DNA from: a virus
Direction: 5' to 3' (one strand)
DNA: 37,470 bases
IMG/VR virus record: IMGVR_UViG_3300042691_025837
Location: 1 to 37,470 of that record
Notes under the pieces: generated by a model
Told to the model about the DNA's origin: nothing
The model's input: the letters and a program-made list of their open reading frames with translations, nothing else
Databases searched by the model: none
Program-made: the position numbers and the translations under genes
Shown: positions 15,674-25,400 of the stretch, piece by piece
Position numbering within the stretch: position 1 is the first letter of the stretch
Layout of the letters: each line of letters opens with the position of its first letter

Positions 15674-15769
15674 GTTTCATAAGCTCACCCGCTCCCGTCG
15701 CGGCTTACCTCTGATTGTTGATCGCTTCCCGCGAGGCTTGCGGGGTTTCGGGGGCCAGTCCTAGCGATC
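15674..15769 (-). ncRNA. Structured leader R1 before the decoration-like gene
   Basis: The RNA has outer stem GATCGCT/AGCGATC (15763-15769 with 15720-15726), conserved strand AGGACTGGCCCCCGAAA, and inner hairpin CCCGC/GCGGG with a 7-nt loop. The 23-base segment at 15684-15706 is identical to R2 and contains the GACGGGA loop. R1, R2 and R3 share layout but not stem sequence. Confidence 0.75.
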
Positions 15770-15792
15770 TTCAAAGTCTCGTTCGGTCCCAA

Positions 15793-17022
15793 TCACCCGG
15801 CGAACTTAACGCCAAGCTCCAATTCGCGCCGGTTGTCGGCGTTCGCCTTGTCCCATGCGGACAGGAATTCCGCCGGCTCCATGCCGATCAGCGGAAACTC
15901 GCTGTAGGTTTCGATGTGAGCCGCCAGGCGTTCCCGGCGTCCCTTGTTCGCGTCCTCGCTGAACGTCGCCACGCCGCCGGTCCCCGTCGGGATGCGTTCG
16001 CGATTGAGCCGCGGAGCTCGCTTGCTGATCGCTCGCATCTCGGCGTCAAGCTGCGTCATCTCGATCTTGTTGCCGTTTTCGGAGAACGTGTGAACCTTGG
16101 CCGTGTCGTCGAGAGCGAAGAGTCGATCGGCGAGCGTCGGGCCGGCGCCGGCGTCCATGTCGGCGGGGTCAATGCGGCCGGAACGCAGATGGGTTTCGCA
16201 GAAGATGTCGATCCGTTGGCGCTTGAGGGCCGATTCGTTGGCGCTCAGCTTGTCGGTGATTCGCTGATTGAGAGCCGGGGTCAGTTTCTCCGCAAGCCGG
16301 TCGGTGATGACTTCAAGTTGGCCTTCCGAGAACGTGGCGATCTGTTCGACCTTCTGGCCTGCCGCGTCAAACAAGCGGACGCATTCGGCAAGTTGCTCCT
16401 CGCTGTACGTCGCAAGCAATTCGGCGTTTCCGCCTGCGCTGGTCAGCTTCGAAACCATCTCGTCGCGGGTCATCGGAACGTCCTCAGAGAAAGTCGTGTA
16501 GCCGGATTCTCGCGTTCGCCGGGCCCTCGTCACCGCCACCTTCGGCCATGACTCGGAGCATGTCACAAGCTTGTCTTTCAGGCCCGTCCCAGCGTTGAGC
16601 CCCTTCACGAAGGGGATGTCGCCGCCGAGGATCGCCAGCCGCCGAAACATCTTGCCTTTGGCGCCACGCCGCCTGAACTCGTCGGGCGGATCATGGTAAA
16701 TCTCGGCGGAAACGTCCTCGAAGTTGCCCGCCTTGATCGCGTTCGCCAGGTCTTCGTCCACTCCGTCGATGTCTGCCTTGAGAACTTCGCCTTCGCGATA
16801 CAGCCGGCCGTGATCGCCACGTTTGGCGACGGCTGAATTGTGCAGGTCTTTTTCCGTGTGTCCGACAACGACGGGGGCGCGTTGCAATCGGTTCGCGCCA
16901 AGCTTGGGGCTTTGGAACATCTCAAAATTGCGGATCATGTCGTCGAGATCGTTCGTCGAGAAGTGGTTTCCTCGATGAACGCCTGCCCGAAAAACTTCCA
17001 CGCCTTTGAGTGCTGTCCCCAT
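15793..17022 (-). CDS. Prohead protease fused to scaffold (Mu gpI/Z-like)
   Basis: The ATG at 17022 gives 409 residues. The N-terminal domain has the phage protease pattern: APVVVGHTEK with likely catalytic His55, then LKADIDGVDEDLANAIKAG and VSAEIY with likely catalytic Ser105, then RRLAILGGDIPFVKGL. From residue 176 the protein becomes helical and scaffold-like. It is cut up by six copies of a short peptide: TTFSE (176), ATYSE (204), ATFSE (229), HTFSE (311), ATFSE (352) and ETYSE (371). None lies inside the protease domain. The pieces between them are helical peptides, as expected for a scaffold degraded during head maturation. Motif C is 39 bases upstream, so the gene opens a transcription unit. 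Confidence 0.85.
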   Translation of the reverse strand: MGTALKGVEVFRAGVHRGNHFSTNDLDDMIRNFEMFQSPKLGANRLQRAPVVVGHTEKDLHNSAVAKRGDHGRLYREGEVLKADIDGVDEDLANAIKAGNFEDVSAEIYHDPPDEFRRRGAKGKMFRRLAILGGDIPFVKGLNAGTGLKDKLVTCSESWPKVAVTRARRTRESGYTTFSEDVPMTRDEMVSKLTSAGGNAELLATYSEEQLAECVRLFDAAGQKVEQIATFSEGQLEVITDRLAEKLTPALNQRITDKLSANESALKRQRIDIFCETHLRSGRIDPADMDAGAGPTLADRLFALDDTAKVHTFSENGNKIEMTQLDAEMRAISKRAPRLNRERIPTGTGGVATFSEDANKGRRERLAAHIETYSEFPLIGMEPAEFLSAWDKANADNRRELELGVKFAG

Positions 17023-17060
17023 GGTTGCGAGGCATGATGACACACGCCCGCCCGAACCGT

Positions 17061-17071
17061 CAAAAAAGGGG
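17061..17071 (-). promoter_or_regulatory. Late promoter-like motif C (CCCCTTTTTTG)
   Basis: Minus-strand copy 39 bases before the protease-scaffold start, in the 85-base gap between that start and the divergent plus-strand gene at 17108. The upstream flank reads ATTCCCC, as expected from motifs A and D. Confidence 0.45.
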
Positions 17072-17107
17072 AATGATTTTTTTCCAAAAACGGTTAGACT
17101 CGACAGA

Positions 17108-17437
17108 ATGGCATCTTTCTTTGACATCATTCCGTCATCATTCGTGGACGACTATCGCCTGCAGTGGCGTGAGCGCAGCGCAGACTTTGGCAAAGCAGAA
17201 GGCGGGGTCATTTATTTCGTCAACTATGAAGCCGCAATCGATGCTGACGTGGTCAATATTTATGGGCATCGTACGCGATGCTTCTTCTTCGGCCGCGGGA
17301 TGCCACGCCTTCTCGGCGAAAGGCAGGATTACGTCATCAACTTCGCCGGCGAGGAAGTGTGCTGGCATATGAGCTATCGCAAGACCGGCCTGAGTGCAAA
17401 CCTGCAATACGTGCTGGCAGGCCACGGAATTCAATGA
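17108..17437 (+). CDS. Plus-strand 109-residue hypothetical protein (moron-like)
   Basis: This soluble protein reads against the late operon and ends one base from the convergent stop of the F-like gene. Its codon choice is natural on this strand, while the opposite frame has a poorer amino-acid mix, so I take the plus strand as real. The sequence is aromatic-rich (DIIPSSFVDDYRLQW, CFFFGRGMPRLL, CWHMSYRK) with no family I recognise. Placed between two late units with its own short upstream region, it looks like a moron, but function is unknown. Confidence 0.6.
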   Translation: MASFFDIIPSSFVDDYRLQWRERSADFGKAEGGVIYFVNYEAAIDADVVNIYGHRTRCFFFGRGMPRLLGERQDYVINFAGEEVCWHMSYRKTGLSANLQYVLAGHGIQ

Positions 17438-18352
17438 CTATGTCGCCAGCCGCGTCAGCTTCGCGCCCTGCTTTTGCAGGCTCGCCCACTTGAACTTGTT
17501 GATCGGAATGAAGTTGCAGCGGCAATTTGCAACGTCGCGAATCTCGTTACCGCGCACATCCCAAAACGACACGTCGCGATCGAAGAACTTGCCGAACCAT
17601 CGATGATGATCGGGCTTGTCTGGAAGCGGGCCCATACGCTCGCGTCCGTCGGGAATGCCGGAGTATTGCCAGACCGGGAACATCGCCACCACGTCCGGGT
17701 CGTTGAACTCGTTCCACGAGCCGCGCCGATAGGCTTCCATCGTATTCGTTCGCCAGACCATTTCGGCGTATTGCGGGTTCTTCGGCGCCACGCCAGCCGC
17801 CTCGAGGATCTCTTGAATCTCCCGCGGTGCGTTGCGGACCTGCCGGCCCGTCTCCATGCGCTCCGTGATAATCCTCGCCACGGCGCGGCGCACGGTGGTT
17901 GATGTCGTCGCGGCGATCGTGAACGCCTGCCCGGTGACGAGGGAGCCGAATAGCGCGTCACCGATCCGGATGGGAATCAATCGCCGGAAGTAATCGAGGG
18001 CGCTTTGCGGTGTGAGAAGCTTGATCAGTTCGCGGAGCGTGTAATCTTCGGGCTCGTTGAATGTCGCCACGGACTCCATCGCCTCGGCCAGAGCTCGACG
18101 AATGCGGGCCCTGCCGAGCAGCTCGCAGACAGCCAGCGGGCCGGCGATGGCATTCGCCAGGCGGTTCGTCTCGGAGTCGGTAAAGAGCCCGCTATCGTCG
18201 CCCGCAATCGCCGCGGGCTTGACGACGGCGCGCTTGAGAGCGGATTCTGTTACCCCTTGCAGGGCTTCGGCGAATCCGTCTTGGGCGTCGTCCACGTACC
18301 GAACGAGTGCTGGCGTCAGATCGTCGGCGGCCTTGATGATTGTGGCCGGCAT
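17438..18352 (-). CDS. Minor head protein, Mu gpF-like head morphogenesis
   Basis: The 304-residue protein ends with the F-like signature: MVWRTNTMEAYRRGSWNEF, then MFPVWQYSGIPDGRERMGP, DKPDHHRWFGKFFDRD and the closing RCNFIPI motif. F-like proteins bind the portal region inside the prohead. One candidate processing peptide, ATFNE, occurs at residue 96, at the boundary between the first helical domain and the rest. The ATG at 18352 overlaps the preceding stop (TGATG). It is the last gene of the portal unit, followed by a convergent plus-strand gene. Confidence 0.85.
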   Translation of the reverse strand: MPATIIKAADDLTPALVRYVDDAQDGFAEALQGVTESALKRAVVKPAAIAGDDSGLFTDSETNRLANAIAGPLAVCELLGRARIRRALAEAMESVATFNEPEDYTLRELIKLLTPQSALDYFRRLIPIRIGDALFGSLVTGQAFTIAATTSTTVRRAVARIITERMETGRQVRNAPREIQEILEAAGVAPKNPQYAEMVWRTNTMEAYRRGSWNEFNDPDVVAMFPVWQYSGIPDGRERMGPLPDKPDHHRWFGKFFDRDVSFWDVRGNEIRDVANCRCNFIPINKFKWASLQKQGAKLTRLAT

Positions 18353-19428
18353 CAAACGGCTCCGTGCTTTTTCGCCATTTGAAAGCAGCGGTCAGTCAAT
18401 TTGTCCATGAACTCGATCGCGGCAAGCGAGTCGTGGGCAGCATCCGGCTCGCTGTGGATCTCGACATGAGTCGGCAGGACGGCGCGGGCGACGGCTCGCA
18501 CCGCATGAACCAAAGCGATTGCCGGCATTGCCAGTGCCGCGGCCCCCAGCTTCGCCGATGCCGTCACTATTTCCGGAATTGTGTCCACGGCCATGGCCGA
18601 GAGCAGCCCGGGGCCAATCAAAGCCGCCGCCGACGCTCCACCAGCAATTGCGCCCGTTGCGGCCAAGGCGACAATGGGAGCAGCTCCAGCCATGCCGTAT
18701 TTGTCCACAAGGGCCGACACTTCCATATTGGCCGCATCGACAACCGCAGCCGTGAATGTGTCGGTGTTCAGGTTCGGATTATCGGCCACAGCGGGCATGA
18801 CGGCCTTCTCGTACTCTCCAGCCTCTTGAACCTTCTGTGCCGTGTCGCGGCCACTCCACTTGGATGCAACGGAACTCGCCAACGCTGCGGCCCGTTCGGG
18901 GACTGCGGCACGGTCGGCCTTGATCGTGTCTGCGATGTCCTGCGGCTCGACTTGGCTGTTTCCAAAGATTTCCTCGAGATCCTTTTCCGAGATCGGAGGC
19001 AACGAATCGGGGGCCGGGCCGCCGAATGTTTTCTTGAGCTCCGCGTCGTCCATCGGCTTTGTCAGCGCATCCTGTTTCGCTTCAGGCTTCGACTTTGCAT
19101 CCGTATTCGTCTTGGCTCCTGCCTTCCGTCCCTTGGCCGGGTTGTCCTTCGAGTACTGAATGGCTCCCGTCTTCGTGTGCCGCCAGCGGTTCTGCGTCCG
19201 CTTCGTGGGCTCGCGCGTCCACTCCGATTCGGCGAACGTCGCAACCATGGCCGCTTCGTCTTCGGCGGTCCAGTGGTTCGACGTGATGCCTACGGATCGC
19301 TCAAGCTGCACCTTTTCGGCGACGGGCGAGCGCTTCCACTCGGCGACGAAAGCGGCCGGCGACATGGGTAGCGATGCGGCCTCGGCGAAGGTGGCGATGC
19401 GGGAAAGCTTGAGGTCGGTGGTGGTCAT
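18352..19428 (-). CDS. Modular head-associated protein sharing linker modules with the portal polyprotein
   Basis: I place the start at ATG 19428, which overlaps the polyprotein stop as ATGA (358 residues); a longer frame to 19524 would overlap the portal gene by 100 bases. Residues 12-16 read ATFAE and residues 63-67 read ATFAE again. The second is followed by the module EW-PTKRTQNRWRHTKTG-IQYSKDNP, also present in the polyprotein. A Lys/Asp/Glu-rich linker follows, then an Ala-rich hydrophobic region (about residues 235-300) that could insert in or lie on a membrane. It is probably an internal virion protein delivered or processed with its neighbours; function unknown. Confidence 0.7.
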   Translation of the reverse strand: MTTTDLKLSRIATFAEAASLPMSPAAFVAEWKRSPVAEKVQLERSVGITSNHWTAEDEAAMVATFAESEWTREPTKRTQNRWRHTKTGAIQYSKDNPAKGRKAGAKTNTDAKSKPEAKQDALTKPMDDAELKKTFGGPAPDSLPPISEKDLEEIFGNSQVEPQDIADTIKADRAAVPERAAALASSVASKWSGRDTAQKVQEAGEYEKAVMPAVADNPNLNTDTFTAAVVDAANMEVSALVDKYGMAGAAPIVALAATGAIAGGASAAALIGPGLLSAMAVDTIPEIVTASAKLGAAALAMPAIALVHAVRAVARAVLPTHVEIHSEPDAAHDSLAAIEFMDKLTDRCFQMAKKHGAV

Positions 19429-22400
19429 CGGTTCGGTTCCTTCTGGAAATGCTTCTGGCGAATCGCCGCGAATAACGCTTCGAAGTGTGGAGCCATCTTT
19501 TCCGACTCTTGTTTGGTCGGCCAAAGCGGATGTCCCGTCTTGTGCAGCCCGGTCAGGTACGTATTCTCGCGGCCCTGCGAATGCAACTTATCCTGAATGT
19601 GGCGCTCAAACGTGCGGGCAAACATCTCCGTGCTCGACGCCCAATATTCCAAGGCATTTTTCGGCAGCACACCGTCACGAATTCGTTGGCGGACTTCGCT
19701 GACGAGGCGGCTTTTGAATCCGCTGTCAACCATCGCCTTTCGAACAGCCTTCATTGTTTCCCCGACCGGGCCGTCCTGAACTCTTTCGCTACTGAAGCTC
19801 TTGAAATCTGACAGGTAATTATCGAGACCATGACCCCATTCGTGAGCGAGCGACCCAACGCCTTTTGCTCGCGTTAAGTTGATGACTTGGCTATCCGATT
19901 CGTAATGAGCACGAGCCCCCGCCTTGCCTCGGGCTCCAATCGCCAGGCCAAGTTTACCGCCAAGCGAAATAGCGTCATCGGGGAAGCCGGTTGCGTCGGC
20001 AAGATCAGCAAACGCCTCCGCGGTTTTCGTGAGGTGGTGTTGCCGCTCGTCGTCGGTGACGTAGTTGCCCCACTGGACGCCACGAAGCTTGAGGTTGTCC
20101 AGCAAGAATGCCCTCCCGGCCTCCACGGTTGCAGCATCAATCACGCGCCCCCCTTTTCGCTCTGCATGGTTGACGTAAGCATCGGACGGGTTAAATCGCT
20201 TCGGGCCCGACCCGCTTGCGCCGAACGTCTTGTTGAAGGAGCCCCCTTCGATAACGTCTTCAACGTGAGACTTGATCTTGTCGAGCATCTCAACTGACAC
20301 ATTCTTGCCGTATTTCGCGATCACGCGGCCCATGAAGTCTTCCATACGGCCGAGAATATCGTTCTTGCGTGGACGCCCCCAGATGGGCACTTCCAGACGC
20401 TCATGCAGGTCAACAAGGCCGTTTGCCACAGGGTTGTAAGGATCGTTTTCGCGATGCTTTGCAATGATGCCGCCAACATGCTTGCGGATATTCTGGATCG
20501 CTTCTTTGTGGTCCTTCGTGGTGATTGCCTGGCTGGAAGCAAAGTCCCGCACATTCTTGTAGGCGTCGAGGTATTGCTGGCGAAGCTTGTCGGGCGCGGT
20601 CGGCGGCGGAAGCTTCTGCCCGGCTTGCGGGCCTCGATTCCATGTGTAGAGATGGTAGTTTTTGGGGTATTCGCCAGGCTCCTTTGGGAACGCATTGATC
20701 GCCAAGTGAGCAACGAGATGCGGCACCGCCGTTGTGTTCGTGATCGTCGCCATCAATTCATGCGGCTCGATCTTGAGCAATGTGTCGCGCGTCATCATCG
20801 CGGCGGCCGTGCCGTCCGCTTCGGCTTGAGCAAGGCCGCGCCATTCGTTGGCTGTGTGACGCGCCGCACCCTTCAGGTCTTCACCGAAATTCGGCACCGC
20901 TGAATCGCGGGCAAACTCGTATTCAGAAGTTTCCGCTTGCGTGATCGCCGCCGCTACCTCGCGAGGGCTTTCATCTTTCGCTTCGGCTTCTTCTGCGGCC
21001 TTTGCGGCTGGCGACGATGGGGCATCATCAAACGTCATCGTCTCAGGAACGGCTCCAACAGGTTCCGGCTTCGCGATCTCCGGCGCATCCCCCAGCGCAT
21101 CCAGCATCCCCTCGGCCATCTTGAGTTGCTGAGCGAACCATGCCCGATTTGTCTCGTTGTCCGCCGCGTCGTGCCCCTTCTGGAGATCGCCGATTAACTC
21201 CTCAATCCGATGATGCGTCAGCTCCCCGTGATGGGCTTTGAGCGCCGCTAGGATTCGCTTCGCCCGCTTCTTCTGCGGCTCGGCCAACTCCGTCGCGGCA
21301 TGCGGCTTGAGTTGTTCGCGGAGCTTCGCCGTGTCCACCGTGCCACGTTCTCGGCGAGCTTTGTTCCGGTCGTCCTTCGTTCGCCCTGGGTTCTCGTCGG
21401 AGTAGCGGACGAGGCCACTCTTGACATGCACCCAACGACGTTGCGACCGTGGCCCCGGCTCCTTTCGCCAGTCCTCTTCGGCGAACGTGTCGGCATCATC
21501 CACGCGGATGACAGCCCACTTGTCATTGTCGTTGCTGAGACGCCATGGCGTGTTCAGTAGCTCGGCGTCCGCGGCGTCGATTTGCTCCTCGCTGACCGTG
21601 CCGCCGTGCGATTCGATGCCGTTCCACAGGTCGGCGTAGTAGTCGGCCAGGGCCTTGGACGAATCAGCCCAAATTGCACGGCGAGCGATGCTCATCGCCT
21701 GACGCCAATCGCCCTTCGTCCGATCCATCGCCACCATGAAGCAGCCGGCCGCCATGTCGGCATCCGGCACCGATAGCAACCATTCCACGAACTCATGGCG
21801 GAACGCTTCGTTATCCGCCTCGGCGAACGTCGCAGCGCTGCCACCCATGGCCGACGACACAAGCCCATGAATCGCCTTGAGCGTCGCCACAGGGTTTTTG
21901 GCCGCCGACACCGAGAGATAGGCGAGCGATCCGAGCGGCAGGAATCCGCCCAACTTCTTGGCGACAAAGCCGAGCCCGATTGTCGACGCGGCGAAGCCAA
22001 CGCCGTAAGCGACAACATAATCAGCCGCCGACGTGTACCATGCGATGTTCGCCACCTGCTCATCCGACAGTCCGCGGGCCTTGGCGACCTGCTTGACGGC
22101 CGCATGAGCGGCGGTGAACGTGGCGCCATAAGCGGCGTGAAGCTTCTTGAGCGGCTCGGCAATGGGCTTGGGGAGACGATTGACTTGATTGGCGACGAGC
22201 TTCTTGAACTCACCATGCACTTCGGCAGCCAGGCCACCAACAGCCTTGGCATGCTTCATGATCGCCTTGACGACGGTTTTCTTCGAGGCGGCGTATTGTT
22301 CGCGGCGTTGGCGAGCTTCGACAGCGGCTTTTGCCTGACCGTGCGGCTCATCGCGGCGCCAGCGGTGATTGTGGAAAACGAGCCCAGACGAGTTCCGTTC

Positions 22401-25400
22401 GCCTTCGCGCGGGCCTTCGTTGAAGATTTCCGCCCAGTCGGGTTCGCTGAACGTGGACCACTTTTGGATTGTGCGGATAACCTTGTGGTGCTGGCGGTTT
22501 TTCTCTTTTTGCGATTCTGCCTTTCTGTCAATCTCCATCTCAAAATCTGCGTCCGTTGGGTCGTCAGCTTCAAGTAGGCCCCAAACCGGTTCGTCGTCCG
22601 CCCCGTACTTCTGTTGAATTTCCTTGAACTGATCGACCGGCACAGACATGGCTACTTGCGTCGCACCCATATCGCGCATGACGGCAAAGCGGTGCCGTCC
22701 GTCCTCGAGGGACAGCCCGTTTCTGTCAAGCGTGCCGCGGCTTGCCTGGACCGGCTTTCCTGTTTTCAAGAACTCTTTGAATGCCTTGCGGCCGCCGAGC
22801 TTCTCCGATTGACCGTAATAGGGTCCGTCTTTTCTTTCCTTGGGCAAATAATAGCCGATCTTCTCATCCGCTTTTTTCCACGCTTCTTCCACTTTGCCGA
22901 CATCGACCATGAGCGTGCGATAGCCGCCGGAGCTCATGGCGCTGGCATTCGGGATGAACGAAATCTCTTGGCCGCCGACATTCGCTTTGCCGATGACGGC
23001 ATCCGGTTCCTCGTCCGGCTCGACGCGACTGCTTGCCGCCCCAAACTCAAAATCCCCTACTTCTCCTCCGGCTCCTTCTTCGTCGGCCATGCCGCCAAGA
23101 GCTTCGCCAGCTTCCCATGCTTCGCCTTCAGCGCGGCCAGCTTCTTCGCCTGCTCGTACAGCGGCTTCAACTTCGGATTCGTCGGCATGCTGCTTGGCAT
23201 TTTCCAGTTCCTCGTAATACTTGGCTTGCTCGGCTTCAAGCTGCTTGCCCATGTCGGCGTGCAGGCTTGTGGCCTTGTTCTGGAGCAACTCCATCAAGTA
23301 ATCGTCGGCGTTGCGGCCTTCGGGGACCTTGATGTGTCCCTCTTCCGCAAGGCTCTGGGCGATGTCATCGAGTCCGGCGCCGCCGCTCTTGGAAAATAGC
23401 CCAAGCAATCCAGCTTGGGCGAAATCCTCGCCGATGTTCCAATCGTCGCCCAGCTTCGCCCGAGAGATTCCGCCACGCTTCTTGATGATCGAGGCGAGCG
23501 ATTCTCCCTTCGTTTCCTGCGGCTTGCTGCCGGCCTTAGCCACACGATTATACACCGCCTTGGCAAGCTTCGCGTCCCCTGCGCCGACAGTGAACTTGTC
23601 GCTCACCTGCTGCATGCCGCTGACGGCTTGCTTCTCGGCGTCGGAGAGATCAACGCCCGCTTTTCGGGCCGCTTTCACGAGCTCCGCACCGCTGACCGTT
23701 TTGCCGCCGGCGATCGAGCGAACAAGGTCGTCAGACGCCGACGGACGTCCGGGCGCGTCCTTGAGCTTTGCCGCTTCGACCGAGCGTTCCTTGACCGCCT
23801 GGACGATGGCCGCCACCATCTCGGCCTTGCGGCCGGTCGCGGTGATGTTGTTGGTCGCCTTGAGCTCCTTGAGCTGCGGAATCGTCAACTCGTTGAGTGC
23901 CTTGGCTACGTCGTCGCGGGCTTGCATGTCGCCCGAGAGCATGCGCCCAACGAGGTCCTTTGCCGACGACAGACGCGATGCCTTGTCTTCCGGCGAGTTC
24001 TTTCGTCCCTTGCCCTTGCCCGGGTTTTCGTCGGCGTACTTGACCTGGCCCGTTTTGACATGGACCCATCGCCGCTTCGAACGCGGGCCCGGCTGCCGGC
24101 TCCAGTCCTCCTCCGCGAAGACGAGCACCGCCCAATCCTGTTCCTCGCCGTCGTCCTCGCTGAAGCCGATGAACTTGCGGACCTTCGAGAGAAGCCCCTT
24201 GTTCTTCGCCGCAGCGTTGGCCTGGTTCGTGGCGAGCGTGCGGGCCGTCTCGAAGTCGAGCGCCTCGCCCGTGTCGTCGTGGAAGACAGTCAGGGGAACA
24301 CCAGTGCGTTCGCTGAACTGCCGCATGACATCGGCGTGCGGGCCAATGGTTTCCGACGCCGGGATGCGGATTTCCTCGACGGCCTCCTTCGTCAGTGGAA
24401 ATTCTCCACCCCAGACTTGGACTTCGGTGTAAGCATCGTGGCCGGCGTCGTGCTCGATGCCAGCCGCCCTGAGCGCTCGCCGGTTTGCCGCCAGCGCCGC
24501 CAGTGGATCTGCCATCGTGCCCGTCGTCGAGGCGTCCCGCAGGCCCCAAGTGTCGCGGGCTGTGAGTGTCGCACGATCTTTGATCGCGTCTTTCTTCAGG
24601 ACGAGGCACGCATTACCGTAGACCGGAGCCGCGCCGTTCCGTGAGCGCCCACCCCAGTTGACGGCAGCGTAGATCGGTCGTTCTTCGTCCGGAACGTCGG
24701 TCGCCCCCAGGACACTGGATTCCACCTTGCGGCGCATGCCAAGGTAGCCGGCGTCGTTTTTCTTCGTGCCGCCGAATGACGTTTTGAGTGAGCCGCTGCC
24801 AAAGATGCCGGCGGCCGATGCCGACGGGCTGAAATTGACCGTGACTTCGGCGTCATCGAGGGCCTTTTGCAGGCGCTTCGCGTGCGCCGCCGTGTCGCCG
24901 CCGATCTTCGCGACCGCTGCCTCTCCGCGGGCCTTCGCCTCGCTCTGGTGCGTTTTCAGGACGCTGGATGTCTTCGCCGACAGCTTCTTGGCCGCCGAGC
25001 TCTGCTTGCCGCCCTTGGCGTCATCGCTGGCCGCTTGCTTCGGCTGATCGGGCTGCGCGGGCTGGCGTCCGTCGCCGCCAGGATTCGTGTCGGCGTAGAC
25101 CTTCTGGCCGGTCTTGGAATTGACCCAGAGGCGGGACGACCGCGGGCCCTTTGTGTGGACCCAGTCCTGAGCATTGAACGCCTCCGGCTCCTCGCCCTCG
25201 CCCTCGCCCTCCGTTTCCTGCCATTCCCCTTCGTCGGCCCCTTCTTCATCCTTGCCGCCGCCAAGCCACCCCTTCATAATTTCGGCGATCAGCTTGGCCT
25301 TTTCTTCCTGATCCTCGCCGTCGTTGCTCTGATCGTAGATGAATCCTTCAGGATCGCCGCCCGGCGCCGGAGGCATGCCGCCTGCTTGGCCGAGGTCGTA

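Noticed and set aside
17138-17434. Minus-strand frame of 98 residues opposite the plus-strand gene.
   Set aside because: Amino-acid mix and codon use are poorer than on the plus strand, and no ribosome site is seen.
19228-24170. TTCGGCGAACG-like DNA words as a DNA-level repeat such as a packaging or Chi-like site.
   Set aside because: The words coincide with the T-F-S/A-E codons in one frame and vary freely at synonymous positions, so the protein motif explains them.
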